64,000 bases of DNA from CADCTP01 sp963849885 (GCA_963849885.1 CAWKIV010000020.1:434001-498000), one strand, 5' to 3'. Shown: positions 52,443 through 61,326, counted from the stretch's first letter. The notes: a model not told the origin generated them from the sequence alone. Program-made: numbers and translations.

Positions 52443-54074
52443 ATGAGCGAGCACGCGCCGGCGCAAGGGCTGGTGGCCCGGATCCGCGCCGGCCTGATCG
52501 GGGAGGGTGCGGTGCTGCCCGGCCCGTACGGGCCGCGCCGGCTCACCTACGCCGACTACGCCGCCTCCGGCCGGGCGCTCGACCTGGTCGAGGACGCGGT
52601 CCGGGACCGCGTGCTGCCCGGCTACGCCAACACGCACAGCGCGAGCTCGGCCACCGGCCGGCGGACCACCCGGCTGCGCGAGCGGGCCCGCGACCAGATC
52701 CACCGGGCCGTCGGCGGCGGGCCGGACGACCTGGTCGTCTTCTGCGGCTCCGGCTCCACCGCGGGGATCGACAAGCTGGCCCGGCTGGTCGGCCTCGCCG
52801 GCCGGCCGGCGCCGGTGCCGGAGCGGCACCGTCCGGTGGTCCTCGTCGGCCCGTACGAGCACCACTCGGCGGAGCTGCCGTGGCGCGAGTCGGCGGCCGA
52901 CGTGGTCGCCGTCGCCGAGGACCGGGCCGGCGGCGTCGACCTCGCCGACCTGCGGGACCGGCTGGTCGCGGCCGGGGACCGGCCGGTCCGGCTCGGCTGC
53001 TTCTCCGCGGCGTCGAACGCCACCGGCATCCTGTCCGACACCGCGCGGGTCACCGCGCTGCTGCACCGGCACGGCGCCCTCGCGGTCTGGGACTACACGG
53101 CCGCCGCGCCGTACGTCCCGATCCGGATGCGGGAGGGCGCCGACGCCAAGGACGCCGTCGTGTTCTCGCCGCACAAGTTCGCCGGCGGACCGCAGACCCC
53201 GGGCGTGCTGGTGGTGCGCCGGCAGCTGGTCCGGCAGCCGGTGCCGACCGTGCCGGGCGGCGGGACGGTCTCCTTCGTCGACCCGGCCGCGACGCTCTAC
53301 CTGGACGACCCGGTCGCCCGGGAGGAGGCCGGCACCCCGGCGATCGTGGAGTCCGTCCGGGCCGGCCTGGTCGTCGCGCTCAAGGAGGCGGTCGGCACCG
53401 GGACGATCGTCGAGCTCGAGCGGCGCTGGTGGCAGCGGGCGCTGGCCCGGTGGGGGGCCAACCCGCGGCTGGAGATCCTCGGCAACCCGGACGCACCCCG
53501 GCTGCCGATCGTGTCGGTCCGGGTGCACCGCGACGGGCGGGTGCTGCACCACGACTTCGTCGTCGCGCTGCTCAACGACCTCTTCGGCGTCCAGGTCCGC
53601 GGCGGGTGCTCCTGCGCCGGCCCGTACGGGCACCGGCTGCTGTGCATCACCCCGCGCCGGTCGGCGGCCCTGCGGGCCCAGGTCGTCCGCGGCTACCAGG
53701 GGATCAAGCCCGGCTGGACCCGGGTGACCTTCGCCTACTTCATGTCCGAGGCCGTCGTCGACTACCTGGTCGAGGCCGTGGACCTGGTGGCCTCGTACGG
53801 CCACCGGCTGCTCGGCGACTACGCCTTCGACCCGTGGTCGGGGCACTGGCGGCACCGGGACGCCCCGGTCGAGGCCGACCCGTCGCTGACCGACCTGCTG
53901 TCCGCCGCCGCCCCCACCCCGACCCTCGGCGAGGACGTCCTCGCCGGCCAGCTCGCCCAGGCCCGCTCGATCCTCACCGCCCGGCCGGACCAGCTGTCCG
54001 ACCGGCCGAGCGGCCTGCCGCCGGAGGCGGAGGCGCTGCGCGACTTCCACCTGCCGCCGGCCTGCCTGCGCTGA
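52443..54074 (+). CDS. Cysteine-desulfurase-fold PLP enzyme (aminotransferase class V)
   Basis: 543 residues, longer than usual (~400). YADYAASGRALDLVEDAV is the start typical of NifS/CsdA-like proteins; VFCGSGSTAGIDKL the cofactor phosphate loop; FSPHKFAGGPQTPG carries the PLP lysine K245; RGGCSCAGPYGH carries C389 and C391 at the position of the catalytic cysteine loop. The ~110 extra C-terminal residues have no recognised domain. ATG 52443 follows GGAGGGGC. A small zinc-ribbon protein is encoded 24 bases downstream. Sulfur (or selenium) transfer is possible; a non-desulfurase role also. Confidence 0.82.
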   Translation: MSEHAPAQGLVARIRAGLIGEGAVLPGPYGPRRLTYADYAASGRALDLVEDAVRDRVLPGYANTHSASSATGRRTTRLRERARDQIHRAVGGGPDDLVVFCGSGSTAGIDKLARLVGLAGRPAPVPERHRPVVLVGPYEHHSAELPWRESAADVVAVAEDRAGGVDLADLRDRLVAAGDRPVRLGCFSAASNATGILSDTARVTALLHRHGALAVWDYTAAAPYVPIRMREGADAKDAVVFSPHKFAGGPQTPGVLVVRRQLVRQPVPTVPGGGTVSFVDPAATLYLDDPVAREEAGTPAIVESVRAGLVVALKEAVGTGTIVELERRWWQRALARWGANPRLEILGNPDAPRLPIVSVRVHRDGRVLHHDFVVALLNDLFGVQVRGGCSCAGPYGHRLLCITPRRSAALRAQVVRGYQGIKPGWTRVTFAYFMSEAVVDYLVEAVDLVASYGHRLLGDYAFDPWSGHWRHRDAPVEADPSLTDLLSAAAPTPTLGEDVLAGQLAQARSILTARPDQLSDRPSGLPPEAEALRDFHLPPACLR

Positions 54075-54098
54075 CGTACGCCACCTGGAGAGACGACC

Positions 54099-54302
54099 GT
54101 GGATGTCACCCGGTGCCCCGAGTGCGGGGCGCCCGCCGAGATCACCGACCGCGTCGTGCTGGAGAGCACCGACGGTCCCGTCGAGCACGCCCGGATCCGC
54201 TGCGCGGCCCGGCACTGGTTCCTGCTCTCCGTCGGGACGCTGGAGCGGGCGCACCGGCAACTCGACCGGACGGCGGGCAGCCGGCCGTCGCCGGCGCCCT
54301 AG
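54099..54302 (+). CDS. Small zinc-ribbon-like protein
   Basis: 67 residues: CPECGAPAEITDRVVLESTD then RIRCAARHWFLLSV. CPxCG followed by C..H gives a plausible C3H metal site. GTG start after GGAGAG. It lies between the PLP enzyme gene and an alpha/beta hydrolase gene and may be an acceptor or accessory to the former; that is inference from position. Confidence 0.65.
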   Translation: MDVTRCPECGAPAEITDRVVLESTDGPVEHARIRCAARHWFLLSVGTLERAHRQLDRTAGSRPSPAP

Positions 54303-54312
54303 ACTCCGCGCC

Positions 54313-55194
54313 GTGCAGGCCCGCACGGGGTTGGTTCCCGCCGGGACCGCCCGGCTCCAGGTCCGGGAGGTCGGGGCCGGGCCGCCGATCGTCGTGCTGC
54401 ACGGCGGCCCCGACTTCGACTACGACTACCTGCTGCCGGAGCTGGACCGGCTGGCCGGCCACTTCCGCCTGGTCTACTACGACCAGCGCGGCCGCGGGCG
54501 GTCCGCGGCCGGCGTCAACCCCGGCGACGTGACCATCGGGTCCGAAGTGGACGATCTGGACCGGGTGCGGCGGCACCTCGGCCTCGAGTCGATGGCGGTC
54601 CTCGGGCACAGCTGGGGTGGCGTGCCGGCGATGGAGTACGCCGTCCGCCACCCCGACCGGCTGACCCACCTGATCCTGATGAACACCGCGCCGGCCTCGC
54701 ACGCCGACGTCCAGGTGCTGCGGCGGCATCTCGGCCGCGTCCGCGCGCCCGGCGACGCGGAGGCGATGCGGTCCCTTGCCGCCACGCCCGAGTTCCGGGC
54801 CGGGGACATCCGGGTCGAGGCCGACTACTACCGGATCCACTACCGGCCGGCGCTGCACGACCCGGAGCTGCTCGACCGGCTGCTGCCCCGGCTGCGGGCC
54901 AACTACACCCCCGAGGGGGTCCTGCTGGCCCGGGCGATCGAGAACCGGCTGTACGAGCAGACCTGGTCGTCCCCGGACTACGACCTGCTGCCGGCGTTGC
55001 GCCGGCTCACCGTGCCGACCCTCGTGCTGCACGGCGCGGACGACTTCGTGCCGGTCGAGGTGGCGGTGCGGATCGCCGAGGCGATCCCGAGGGCCCGGCT
55101 GGCCGTGCTGCCGCGGTGCGGGCACTTCGCGTACCTGGAGGTGCCGGACGAGGTCGAGCGGCACGTCCGCGAGCTGTTCGCCGCCGGGTCCTAG
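54313..55194 (+). CDS. Proline-iminopeptidase-like alpha/beta hydrolase
   Basis: 293 residues. HGGPDFDYDYLLPEL is the oxyanion HGGP motif; YYDQRGRGRS and LGHSWGGVPAMEYA (nucleophile Ser) are typical of peptidase family S33; LHGADDFVPVEVA has the Asp and RCGHFAYLEVPD the His. GTG 54313 begins 10 bases past the zinc-ribbon stop, so an operon is likely. Its stop overlaps the convergent ankyrin gene by the four bases CTAG. Substrate undefined. Confidence 0.85.
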   Translation: MQARTGLVPAGTARLQVREVGAGPPIVVLHGGPDFDYDYLLPELDRLAGHFRLVYYDQRGRGRSAAGVNPGDVTIGSEVDDLDRVRRHLGLESMAVLGHSWGGVPAMEYAVRHPDRLTHLILMNTAPASHADVQVLRRHLGRVRAPGDAEAMRSLAATPEFRAGDIRVEADYYRIHYRPALHDPELLDRLLPRLRANYTPEGVLLARAIENRLYEQTWSSPDYDLLPALRRLTVPTLVLHGADDFVPVEVAVRIAEAIPRARLAVLPRCGHFAYLEVPDEVERHVRELFAAGS

Positions 55195-55931
55195 GCGAGG
55201 TCGGCGGCCGAGCGGGCGCCGCGCTCCCGCAGCCAGGCGACCAGCTCGTCGGCGCCGGCGCGGGTGGCCGCGTCGAGCGGGGTGAGCTGGTCGTGGCCGA
55301 CCCGGTCGAGGTCGGCGCCGCGGGCCAGCAGGAACTCGGCCGCGGCCCGCTGGCCGCCGTGGCAGGCCAACCAGAACGAATGGCTGACGTCCTCGGCGGT
55401 GGGCCGGTCCGGGCCGGTGAAGCGGGCGGCGACCCGGTCCAGCAGGCCGAGCGCGGCCTCCTGCCACAGCTCGGTGCGGGCGCCGCGCTCGACCAGCCGG
55501 TGGGCGGCCCGCCACTGTCCGAACGCGACGGCGTCGGCCAGCGGGGTGCCGCCGCCGATGACCGCGCCGTCGGCGTCGATGTCGGCACCGGCGTCCAGCA
55601 GCACGTCCAGCACCGGCACGTCGTCGCAGCTGGCCGCCCAGTGCAGCGGCGTCTCGGTGTGCGGCCCGGAGAACCGGCCGTCGACGTCGGCGCCGGCCGC
55701 GAGCAGCGCGGCCACCACGGCCGGGCCGTTCGGGACGTGGCCGGGCCAGTCGGTGGCCACGTGCAGCAGCGTGCGGGCCACGGTCCGGCCGTGCTGGTCC
55801 GGGTCGCCGCCCAGCGACGCCGCGGCCAGGCTCGGATTCTCGTGCAGCAGGCGGTCCAGCGAGTCCAGGTCACCGGCCCGGATCGCGGCCGTCACCGCGA
55901 CCGCGACCGGGTCCGCGGTGCTGATCGCCAC
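55191..55931 (-). CDS. Ankyrin-repeat protein
   Basis: 246 residues with about five ankyrin units, e.g. GPAVVAALLAAGADVDGR, TPLHWAASCDDVPVLDVLLD, FWLACHGGQRAAAEFLLARG and LTPLDAATRAGADELVAWLR. No signal peptide or enzymatic domain. It would mediate protein-protein contact. Upstream of its ATG are 2.5 copies of a 19-bp tandem repeat. Overlaps the convergent hydrolase gene by 4 bases. Confidence 0.85.
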   Translation of the reverse strand: MAISTADPVAVAVTAAIRAGDLDSLDRLLHENPSLAAASLGGDPDQHGRTVARTLLHVATDWPGHVPNGPAVVAALLAAGADVDGRFSGPHTETPLHWAASCDDVPVLDVLLDAGADIDADGAVIGGGTPLADAVAFGQWRAAHRLVERGARTELWQEAALGLLDRVAARFTGPDRPTAEDVSHSFWLACHGGQRAAAEFLLARGADLDRVGHDQLTPLDAATRAGADELVAWLRERGARSAADLA

Positions 55932-55951
55932 CGGCCGAGCCTAACCCGGCA

Positions 55952-55999
55952 CCGCCGTCCGGTGACGTCGCCGCCGTCCGGTGAGGTCGCCGCCGTCTG
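55952..55999. repeat. 19-bp tandem repeat upstream of the ankyrin gene
   Basis: CCGCCGTCCGGTGASGTCG at 55952-55970 and 55971-55989, then a partial CCGCCGTCTG. It starts 20 bases from the ankyrin ATG, so it falls in the promoter/leader zone. Confidence 0.6.
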
Positions 56000-56028
56000 T
56001 GCCCCGGCGGCGCCGGCCGCGGACGGGT

Positions 56029-56064
56029 GCGGCCCGTGCCGGGGGAGTCCCCGGCACGGGCCGC
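56029..56064 (-). terminator. Very strong hairpin after the M28 peptidase gene
   Basis: Perfect 16-bp stem, gcggcccgtgccgggg (56029-56044) with ccccggcacgggccgc (56049-56064), loop GAGT. It lies 15 bases past the minus-strand stop. Confidence 0.7.
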
Positions 56065-56078
56065 GTGGTCGGTGACCG

Positions 56079-57437
56079 CTAGGCCGGGCTGCGGCCCGGG
56101 CCCGCGCCGCCGGTCCCGGAGGCGAAGGTGCCCTCCGGCCCGGCCGGCGCCGGCAGGGTCAGCGGCGGGCCCGGGACCCGCTTGCCCGGGACGCCGTTGA
56201 CCGACTCGGTCGAGTACGCGTACGTGAGCATCACGAACGCGATCAGGTCGCTGTTGACCTCCAGCGCGTGCAGGTCGAGGTTGTCGATGTCGTCGCAGGC
56301 GATGTGGTAGCACGGGTCGAACTGCTCGCCCGCGGTGCCGCCCCAGATCGCTTCCTGCTCCTCAGTCTTCGGTACCTCGGCACCGGTGAACAGGCCGCCG
56401 GACGGGATGCCGGCCAGGATGAAGGCCTGGTAGTCGCTGCGCCCGGAGAACTGCGCGTCGTCGTACGGCACGCCCTTCCAGGTGTAGTACGACTCGTACA
56501 GGTCCTCGATCGCGGTCGAGCCTGCCGGGATCGGCACGCCCGCGGGCGCCGGGAACGTCGACTCGTCGGCGTCGTACACCATGAAGATGTAGTTCGGCGA
56601 GGCGACCATGTCGTAGTTGAGGTAGAGCGCGATCCGGTCCCGCTCCGCCTGCGACAGGCCGTTGACGTACGCGGTCGAGCCGACCAGGCCGGACTCCTCG
56701 GCGCCCCACCAGGCGAACCGCAGGGTGTTCTCCGGCTGGAGCTTGGCCATCAGCAGCGCGGTCTCGAGCAGCGCGGCGGAGCCGGAGCCGTTGTCGTTGA
56801 TGCCCGGTCCCTCGGTCTCGCTGTCGAGGTGGGCGCCGGCCATCACGACGTTGTCGTCGTTCCGGCCGGTCCGCTCGGCGATGACGTTGACGGAGGTGCG
56901 GGTCTCGTTGGCCAGCACCCGGACGCGGGCGGTGGAGCCCGGCTGGGCCAGCGCGACGCCGTCGGCGAAGCTCGCCCCCACGACCGGGATGGTGATCGGG
57001 GCCGGCGACGGCACCAGCGTGCCGACGATCAGGGCCTCGCGGGTGGGGTCGTTGCCCTGGTTGAAGATCACGACGGCCTCCGCGCCGGCGGCCTCCGCGT
57101 TCACCGCCTTGAGGGCGAACGTGCAGGTCGGCGCGGGCGGCGGCGGCCCACCGCGCTGGATCAGCGCGATGTCGTTCGGCCCGGAGAAGTCCAGGCCGGC
57201 GAAGTCGGAGGCCTCGCAGCCGCTGGTCGTCGCACGGTCGCCGGTGAGGTTGATGTCGACCGGGATGACGTTGCCGGTCACGTCGCCGGCCGGGCTGCCG
57301 GTGAAGGCGCCCGAGTCGTACGTCGCGGCGACCGGCGTCAGCTGCTGCAGCAGCGCCGGGAATGCGAAGGAGAACTCGAACTCGTCGAGCGTGACGTCGT
57401 AGCCGGCGTCCCGGAGCAGGCCGGCGACGTAGTCCAC
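56079..57437 (-). CDS. M28-family zinc aminopeptidase with PA domain, N-terminus probably missing
   Basis: 452 residues from GTG 57437. ~60-170: PA-type insert (IALIQRGGPPPPAPTCTFAL). Catalytic domain: VMAGAHLDSETEGPGINDNG (His and bridging Asp), FAWWGAEESGLVGS (catalytic and ligand Glu), LYLNYDMVASPN (Asp), and FDPCYHIACDDIDN (last His). The same frame continues upstream in homologous-looking sequence (AEADDEFYPGTRAAGTEGYAE) to ~57510, then stops without a signal peptide. The family is normally secreted with a ~50-residue longer N-terminus, so a frameshift or truncation near 57515-57540 is likely. Confidence 0.78.
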   Translation of the reverse strand: MDYVAGLLRDAGYDVTLDEFEFSFAFPALLQQLTPVAATYDSGAFTGSPAGDVTGNVIPVDINLTGDRATTSGCEASDFAGLDFSGPNDIALIQRGGPPPPAPTCTFALKAVNAEAAGAEAVVIFNQGNDPTREALIVGTLVPSPAPITIPVVGASFADGVALAQPGSTARVRVLANETRTSVNVIAERTGRNDDNVVMAGAHLDSETEGPGINDNGSGSAALLETALLMAKLQPENTLRFAWWGAEESGLVGSTAYVNGLSQAERDRIALYLNYDMVASPNYIFMVYDADESTFPAPAGVPIPAGSTAIEDLYESYYTWKGVPYDDAQFSGRSDYQAFILAGIPSGGLFTGAEVPKTEEQEAIWGGTAGEQFDPCYHIACDDIDNLDLHALEVNSDLIAFVMLTYAYSTESVNGVPGKRVPGPPLTLPAPAGPEGTFASGTGGAGPGRSPA

Positions 57438-57862
57438 GCTCTCGGCGTAGCCCTCGGTCCCGGCGGCACGGGTGCCCGGGTAGAACTCGTCGTCGGCCTC
57501 GGCGATCTTCGCTGCAGGTGTCGATACCGCCGACGGTCAGCACGAGGCTCTGACGTGATCGGCTGCGGCTCTCGCCGCGTGAGCGTGCGGCGGTGACCGT
57601 CCGGCCGGACCGCCGCCGTCCAGTCCGGCCGTGCCGGCGGCGAGCCGGCCAGGCCGTCCCGGGACGGAGATGCTCGGACGCCTTGCACCGACGGAGCCCT
57701 GCCGGACGCATCGCCCGCCGAGGTCACCGTAGCGAAGATCGGCTCCGCGCAGGATCGCCGGCTGATGGCCGAGGGTCTACCCGGTCAGCAGAGGGGAACG
57801 CCTCCCGCGCCGAGGTCTAAGGTGCGGGGATCCACGATTCCGCTCGCGCATGGGGGCATCCG
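57438..57862. other. Region upstream of the M28 and VOC genes
   Basis: 57438-57535 extends the M28 frame. The remainder to 57862 has no gene with family features; it should hold the M28 promoter and perhaps the missing signal-peptide coding part in a broken frame, and the promoter of the VOC gene. Confidence 0.4.
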
Positions 57863-58279
57863 ATGGCATCGATCCTCAACCCGTACCTGGCCTTCGGCGG
57901 CAACGCCGGCGAGGCGATGGAGTTCTACCGCGACGTCTTCGGCGGGGAGCTCGTCGTGAACACGTTCGCCGACTTCGGCGGCGATGGCGACCAGCCGGCT
58001 CCGGACGGCGTCATGCACGCCCAGCTCACCACGGAGGCCGGCTACACGCTGATGGCCTCGGACATGCCGCCCGGCATGGACTACCAGCCCGGCAACTCGA
58101 TCTCGGTCAGCATCAGCGGCGAGGACGACGACCGGCTCCGCGGCTACTGGGAGAAGCTCGCCGCCGGCGGCTCGGTCATGATGCCGCTGGAGAAGCAGAT
58201 GTGGGGCGACGAGTTCGGCATGGTCACCGACCGGTTCGGCGTGGCCTGGATGGTCAACATCACTCAGTCGGCCGGGTAG
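57863..58279 (+). CDS. VOC-family (PhnB-like) protein
   Basis: 138 residues: LNPYLAFGGNAGEAMEFYRD, VFGGELVVNTFADFG, VMHAQLTTEAGYTLMASDMP, WGDEFGMVTDRFGVAWMVNI. This is the PhnB/DUF1428-type glyoxalase-fold protein of unknown enzymatic role, common in actinomycetes. Its stop overlaps the convergent modC stop by 16 bases. Confidence 0.88.
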   Translation: MASILNPYLAFGGNAGEAMEFYRDVFGGELVVNTFADFGGDGDQPAPDGVMHAQLTTEAGYTLMASDMPPGMDYQPGNSISVSISGEDDDRLRGYWEKLAAGGSVMMPLEKQMWGDEFGMVTDRFGVAWMVNITQSAG

Positions 58280-59328
58280 ACGGTCAGCTCGGCGGCCTTC
58301 ACGGTCACCCAGACCTCGGCGGCGGCGGCCAGCTCCAGCTCGGCCGCCGCCGGCGGCGTGATGTCGGCGAAGACCGGCGGGGTGCCGGCGACCGACACCC
58401 GGACCCGGTCGCCGACCGACTCCAGCCCGCTCACCACGCCGGCCCAGGTGTTGCGCGGGCTGCCCGGCGTGGGCGACTGCCGGTGCAGCGCGACCGCGGA
58501 CGGCCGCAGCGCCACGTAGACCGGCCCGGTCGCGGTCCGGTCGGCGGTGACCAGGCTGCCGCCGCCGGCCACCTCGACCCGGCCGTCGCGGGCGGTGCCG
58601 CGGTAGAGGTTCACCCCGACCAGGCTGGCCACGTAGTCGGTGCGCGGGTGCCGGGCGACGTCGGCCGGCTCGCCCTGCTGGACGACCTGGCCGCGCTCCA
58701 GCACCACCAGCCGGTCGGCCAGCACCATCGCCTCCACCGGGTCGTGGGTCACCACCACCGCCGGTCCCCCGTACGAGGTCAGGTGCCGGCGCAGGTCGGT
58801 GCGCAGGCTCAGCCGGGTGCCCGCGTCCAGCGCGGCCAGCGGCTCGTCCAGCAGCAGCAGCTCCGGCGCCAGCACCAGCACGCGGGCCAGCGCGACCCGC
58901 TGGGCCTGCCCGCCGGACAGCTGGCGCGGGCGCAGCCCGGCGCGGTCGGCCAGCCCGACGCGGTCCAGCCAGGGCGCCGCGACCCGGCGGGCGGCGGCGC
59001 GGCGCAGGCCCTGCGCGCGCAGCCCGTACGCGACGTTGTCCAGCGCGGACAGGTGCGGGAAGAGCAGGTAGTCCTGGAAGACGATCCCGATCCGGCGGCG
59101 CTCGGGCGGGGTGTGCACGCCGGCGGCGACGTCGTCGAGCACCCGGTCGCCGAGCCGGACGTGCCCGCCGGCCAGCGGCGCCAGCCCGGCCAGCGCGCGC
59201 AGCAGGGTGGACTTGCCCGCGCCGTTGGGTCCGAGCACGGCGAGCACCTCGCCCGGCACCGCCCGCAGCTCGGCGTCCAGCTCGAAGCGGCCACGCCGGG
59301 CCAGCACGCGGGCGTCGAGCGTGCTCAC
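58264..59328 (-). CDS. modC: Molybdate ABC transporter ATP-binding protein
   Basis: 354 residues. Walker A GPNGAGKSTLLRALAG, signature LSGGQAQRVALARVL, Walker B LLLLDEPLAALDA, H-loop VVVTHDPVEAM. The C-terminal TOBE/Mop-like domain (~280-354) contains NTWAGVVSGLESVGDRVRV. GTG 59328 overlaps the modB stop (GTGA). It energises molybdate (or tungstate) uptake for molybdenum-cofactor enzymes. Confidence 0.93.
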   Translation of the reverse strand: MSTLDARVLARRGRFELDAELRAVPGEVLAVLGPNGAGKSTLLRALAGLAPLAGGHVRLGDRVLDDVAAGVHTPPERRRIGIVFQDYLLFPHLSALDNVAYGLRAQGLRRAAARRVAAPWLDRVGLADRAGLRPRQLSGGQAQRVALARVLVLAPELLLLDEPLAALDAGTRLSLRTDLRRHLTSYGGPAVVVTHDPVEAMVLADRLVVLERGQVVQQGEPADVARHPRTDYVASLVGVNLYRGTARDGRVEVAGGGSLVTADRTATGPVYVALRPSAVALHRQSPTPGSPRNTWAGVVSGLESVGDRVRVSVAGTPPVFADITPPAAAELELAAAAEVWVTVKAAELTVYPAD

Positions 59329-60131
59329 CCGGCGGCCCCGGCCCGGACGATGCGGTCGCGCAGGGCGACCAGGACGCCGACGGACACCAGCAGCAGCACC
59401 AGGGACAGCGCGATGGCCGCGTCCGGGTCGGTCTCCAGCGCGATGTAGACGGCGATCGGCATGGTCTGGGTGGTGCCCGGGAAGTTGCCGGCGAAGGTGA
59501 TCGTCGCGCCGAACTCGCCCAGCGCCCGGGCCCAGCACAGCACCGCGCCGGCCAGCACGGACGGCGCGATCAGCGGCAGCGTCACCCGGTGGAAGGTGGT
59601 CCACCGGGTGGCGCCGAGCGACGCGGACGCCTCCTCGTACCGGACGTCGGCCGCCCGCAGCGCCGCCTCGACGGTGATCACCAGGAACGGCATGGCCACG
59701 AACGTCTCGGCCAGCACGACGGCGGTGGTGGTGAAGGGGATCGTGATGCCGAACCAGGAGTCCAGGTGTTGCCCGACGATCCCGCGCCGGCCGAAGGCGA
59801 GCAGCAGCGCCACCCCGCCGACCACCGGCGGCAGCACCAGCGGCAGCGTCACCAGCGCCCGCACCACGATCCGCCCGGGCAGCCGGGTCCGGGCCAGCAC
59901 CCAGGCCAGCGGCACCCCGAGCAGCAGCGACAGCCCGGTGGCCAGGGTGGCGCTGACCAGCGACAGCCGCAGCGCCTCCCGGACCAGCGGGTCGGTCACC
60001 AGCGCGGGCAGCGACCGCCACGGCGCCCGGACCAGCAGGCCGGCCAGCGGCAGCAGCAGGAAGGCGACCGCGACCGTGGCCGGCACCGCGAGCGGCCACG
60101 GCACCGCCGACGCCCGCCGGAGGCCGGTCAC
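59325..60131 (-). CDS. modB: Molybdate ABC transporter permease
   Basis: 268 residues with five to six membrane spans. LPLVLPPVVGGVALLLAFGR and GIVGQHLDSWFGITIPF are hallmark ModB segments; the EAA loop is VRYEEASASLGATRWTTFHR. GTG 60131 overlaps the modA stop, and its stop overlaps modC. Works with ModA and ModC. Confidence 0.93.
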   Translation of the reverse strand: MTGLRRASAVPWPLAVPATVAVAFLLLPLAGLLVRAPWRSLPALVTDPLVREALRLSLVSATLATGLSLLLGVPLAWVLARTRLPGRIVVRALVTLPLVLPPVVGGVALLLAFGRRGIVGQHLDSWFGITIPFTTTAVVLAETFVAMPFLVITVEAALRAADVRYEEASASLGATRWTTFHRVTLPLIAPSVLAGAVLCWARALGEFGATITFAGNFPGTTQTMPIAVYIALETDPDAAIALSLVLLLVSVGVLVALRDRIVRAGAAG

Positions 60132-60922
60132 GGGCGGGCGAAGCCGGCTCCGGTGAGCACCCGGGTGCCCTCGGCGGACAGCACGTAGTCGACGAACGCA
60201 CGGGCCGCGGCCTCGTTCGGCGCCTCGGTCAGGGTGGCGATCGGGTACGACGTCGACGCGTTCTGCTCGGCCGGGATCGCGATGCCCTTCACCTTGCTGC
60301 CGGCGGCTTGGACGTCGGTCTGGTAGACCATGCCGGCGTCCACCTCGCCGAGCTGCACCGCGGTCAGCACCGCCTTGACGTCGGCGCCGAGGGTCACCGG
60401 CTTGACCGCCAGCTTCGCCGCGTCCAGGACCTGCTCGGCGACGGTGCCGCACGGCACCTGCTCCTGGCACAGCGCCACCTTGACGCCCGGCCTGGCCAGG
60501 TCGGCCAGCGCGGCCACGCCGGCCGGGTTGTCCGGCGGCACCGCGATCTGCATGGCGTTCTTCGCGAACGTCGTCGGGTCGGTGGCGTCGCCGGCCCTGA
60601 CCACCGAGTCCATGTTCTTCGCGCTGGCCGAGGCGAAGACGTCGGCCGGCGCGCCCTGGGCGATCGACTCGGCCAGCGCCGAGCTGGCGGCGAAGTTGAA
60701 CCGGACCGTCACCCCCGGGTGAGCGGCCTCGAACTGCTTGCCCAGCGTGCCGAAGGACCCGGTCAGCGACGCGGCCGCGAAGACGGTGACCGTCCCGGAC
60801 AGGCTGCCGCTCGACCCGCTGCCGGAGCCGGTGTCGGTGGCCGGGTCGCCGTCGCCGCACCCGGCCAGGACCAGCCCGGCCGCGGCCAGGACGGCCGCCA
60901 GCCGCCTCGTCGGCATCCTCAT
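60128..60922 (-). CDS. modA: Molybdate-binding lipoprotein
   Basis: 264 residues. Lipobox LVLAGC with C22, then a Ser/Gly-rich linker. The mature protein begins TVTVFAAASLTGSFGTLGKQ, with the ModA anion-binding serines, and continues FNFAASSALAESIAQGAPAD and VYQTDVQAAG. It captures molybdate outside the membrane. The ATG overlaps the stop of the upstream HTH-Mop gene (ATGA). Confidence 0.93.
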   Translation of the reverse strand: MRMPTRRLAAVLAAAGLVLAGCGDGDPATDTGSGSGSSGSLSGTVTVFAAASLTGSFGTLGKQFEAAHPGVTVRFNFAASSALAESIAQGAPADVFASASAKNMDSVVRAGDATDPTTFAKNAMQIAVPPDNPAGVAALADLARPGVKVALCQEQVPCGTVAEQVLDAAKLAVKPVTLGADVKAVLTAVQLGEVDAGMVYQTDVQAAGSKVKGIAIPAEQNASTSYPIATLTEAPNEAAARAFVDYVLSAEGTRVLTGAGFARP

Positions 60923-61326
60923 CGCTGCGGCACCTCCACCACGACGCTGGTCGACTTCACCGCGGCCACGGCGAGCACGCCGGGCTCCAGCCCGAGCTCG
61001 TCGGCCGCCTCCCGGCTCATCAGCGACACCACCCGGAAGGTGCCGGCCTGGATCTCCACCTGGGCCATCACGCCGTCCCGGACGACCCGGGTGACGATGC
61101 CGGGGAAGCGGTTGCGGGCCGACTCGGCGACGATCGGCCCGTCCGCCACCCGGGCCAGGTCCGCCGCCGCGCTGACCGCGAAGTCGGCCAGCGCCGCGCC
61201 CTCGATCACCTGGCGGGAGCCCGGCTCCCGCACGGTCGGCAGCTTGCCGGAGTCGGCCCACCGGCGGACCGTGTCGTCGCTCACCCCCAGCAGGGCGGCG
61301 GCCTCGCTGATGCGGTAGGTCGGCAT
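60919..61326 (-). CDS. HTH-plus-Mop/TOBE molybdate-responsive regulator
   Basis: 135 residues. MPTYRISEAAALLGVSDDTV is an excisionase/MerR-type winged helix followed by RRWADSGKLPTVREPGSRQV; residues ~65-135 form a Mop (molbindin) domain with ARNRFPGIVTRVVRDGVMAQ and SREAADELGLEPGVLAVAAV. It would bind molybdate and control the mod operon it heads, taking the place of classical ModE. Its stop overlaps the modA ATG. Confidence 0.88.
   Translation of the reverse strand: MPTYRISEAAALLGVSDDTVRRWADSGKLPTVREPGSRQVIEGAALADFAVSAAADLARVADGPIVAESARNRFPGIVTRVVRDGVMAQVEIQAGTFRVVSLMSREAADELGLEPGVLAVAAVKSTSVVVEVPQR

Noticed and set aside
49290..54326. A 5-kb open frame on the minus strand opposite the LuxR and PLP genes
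   Set aside because: It is a low-stop artefact of GC-rich DNA; only its last ~116 codons (DksA/TraR zinc finger) show family motifs, while the opposite strand carries clear Walker, HTH and PLP motifs.
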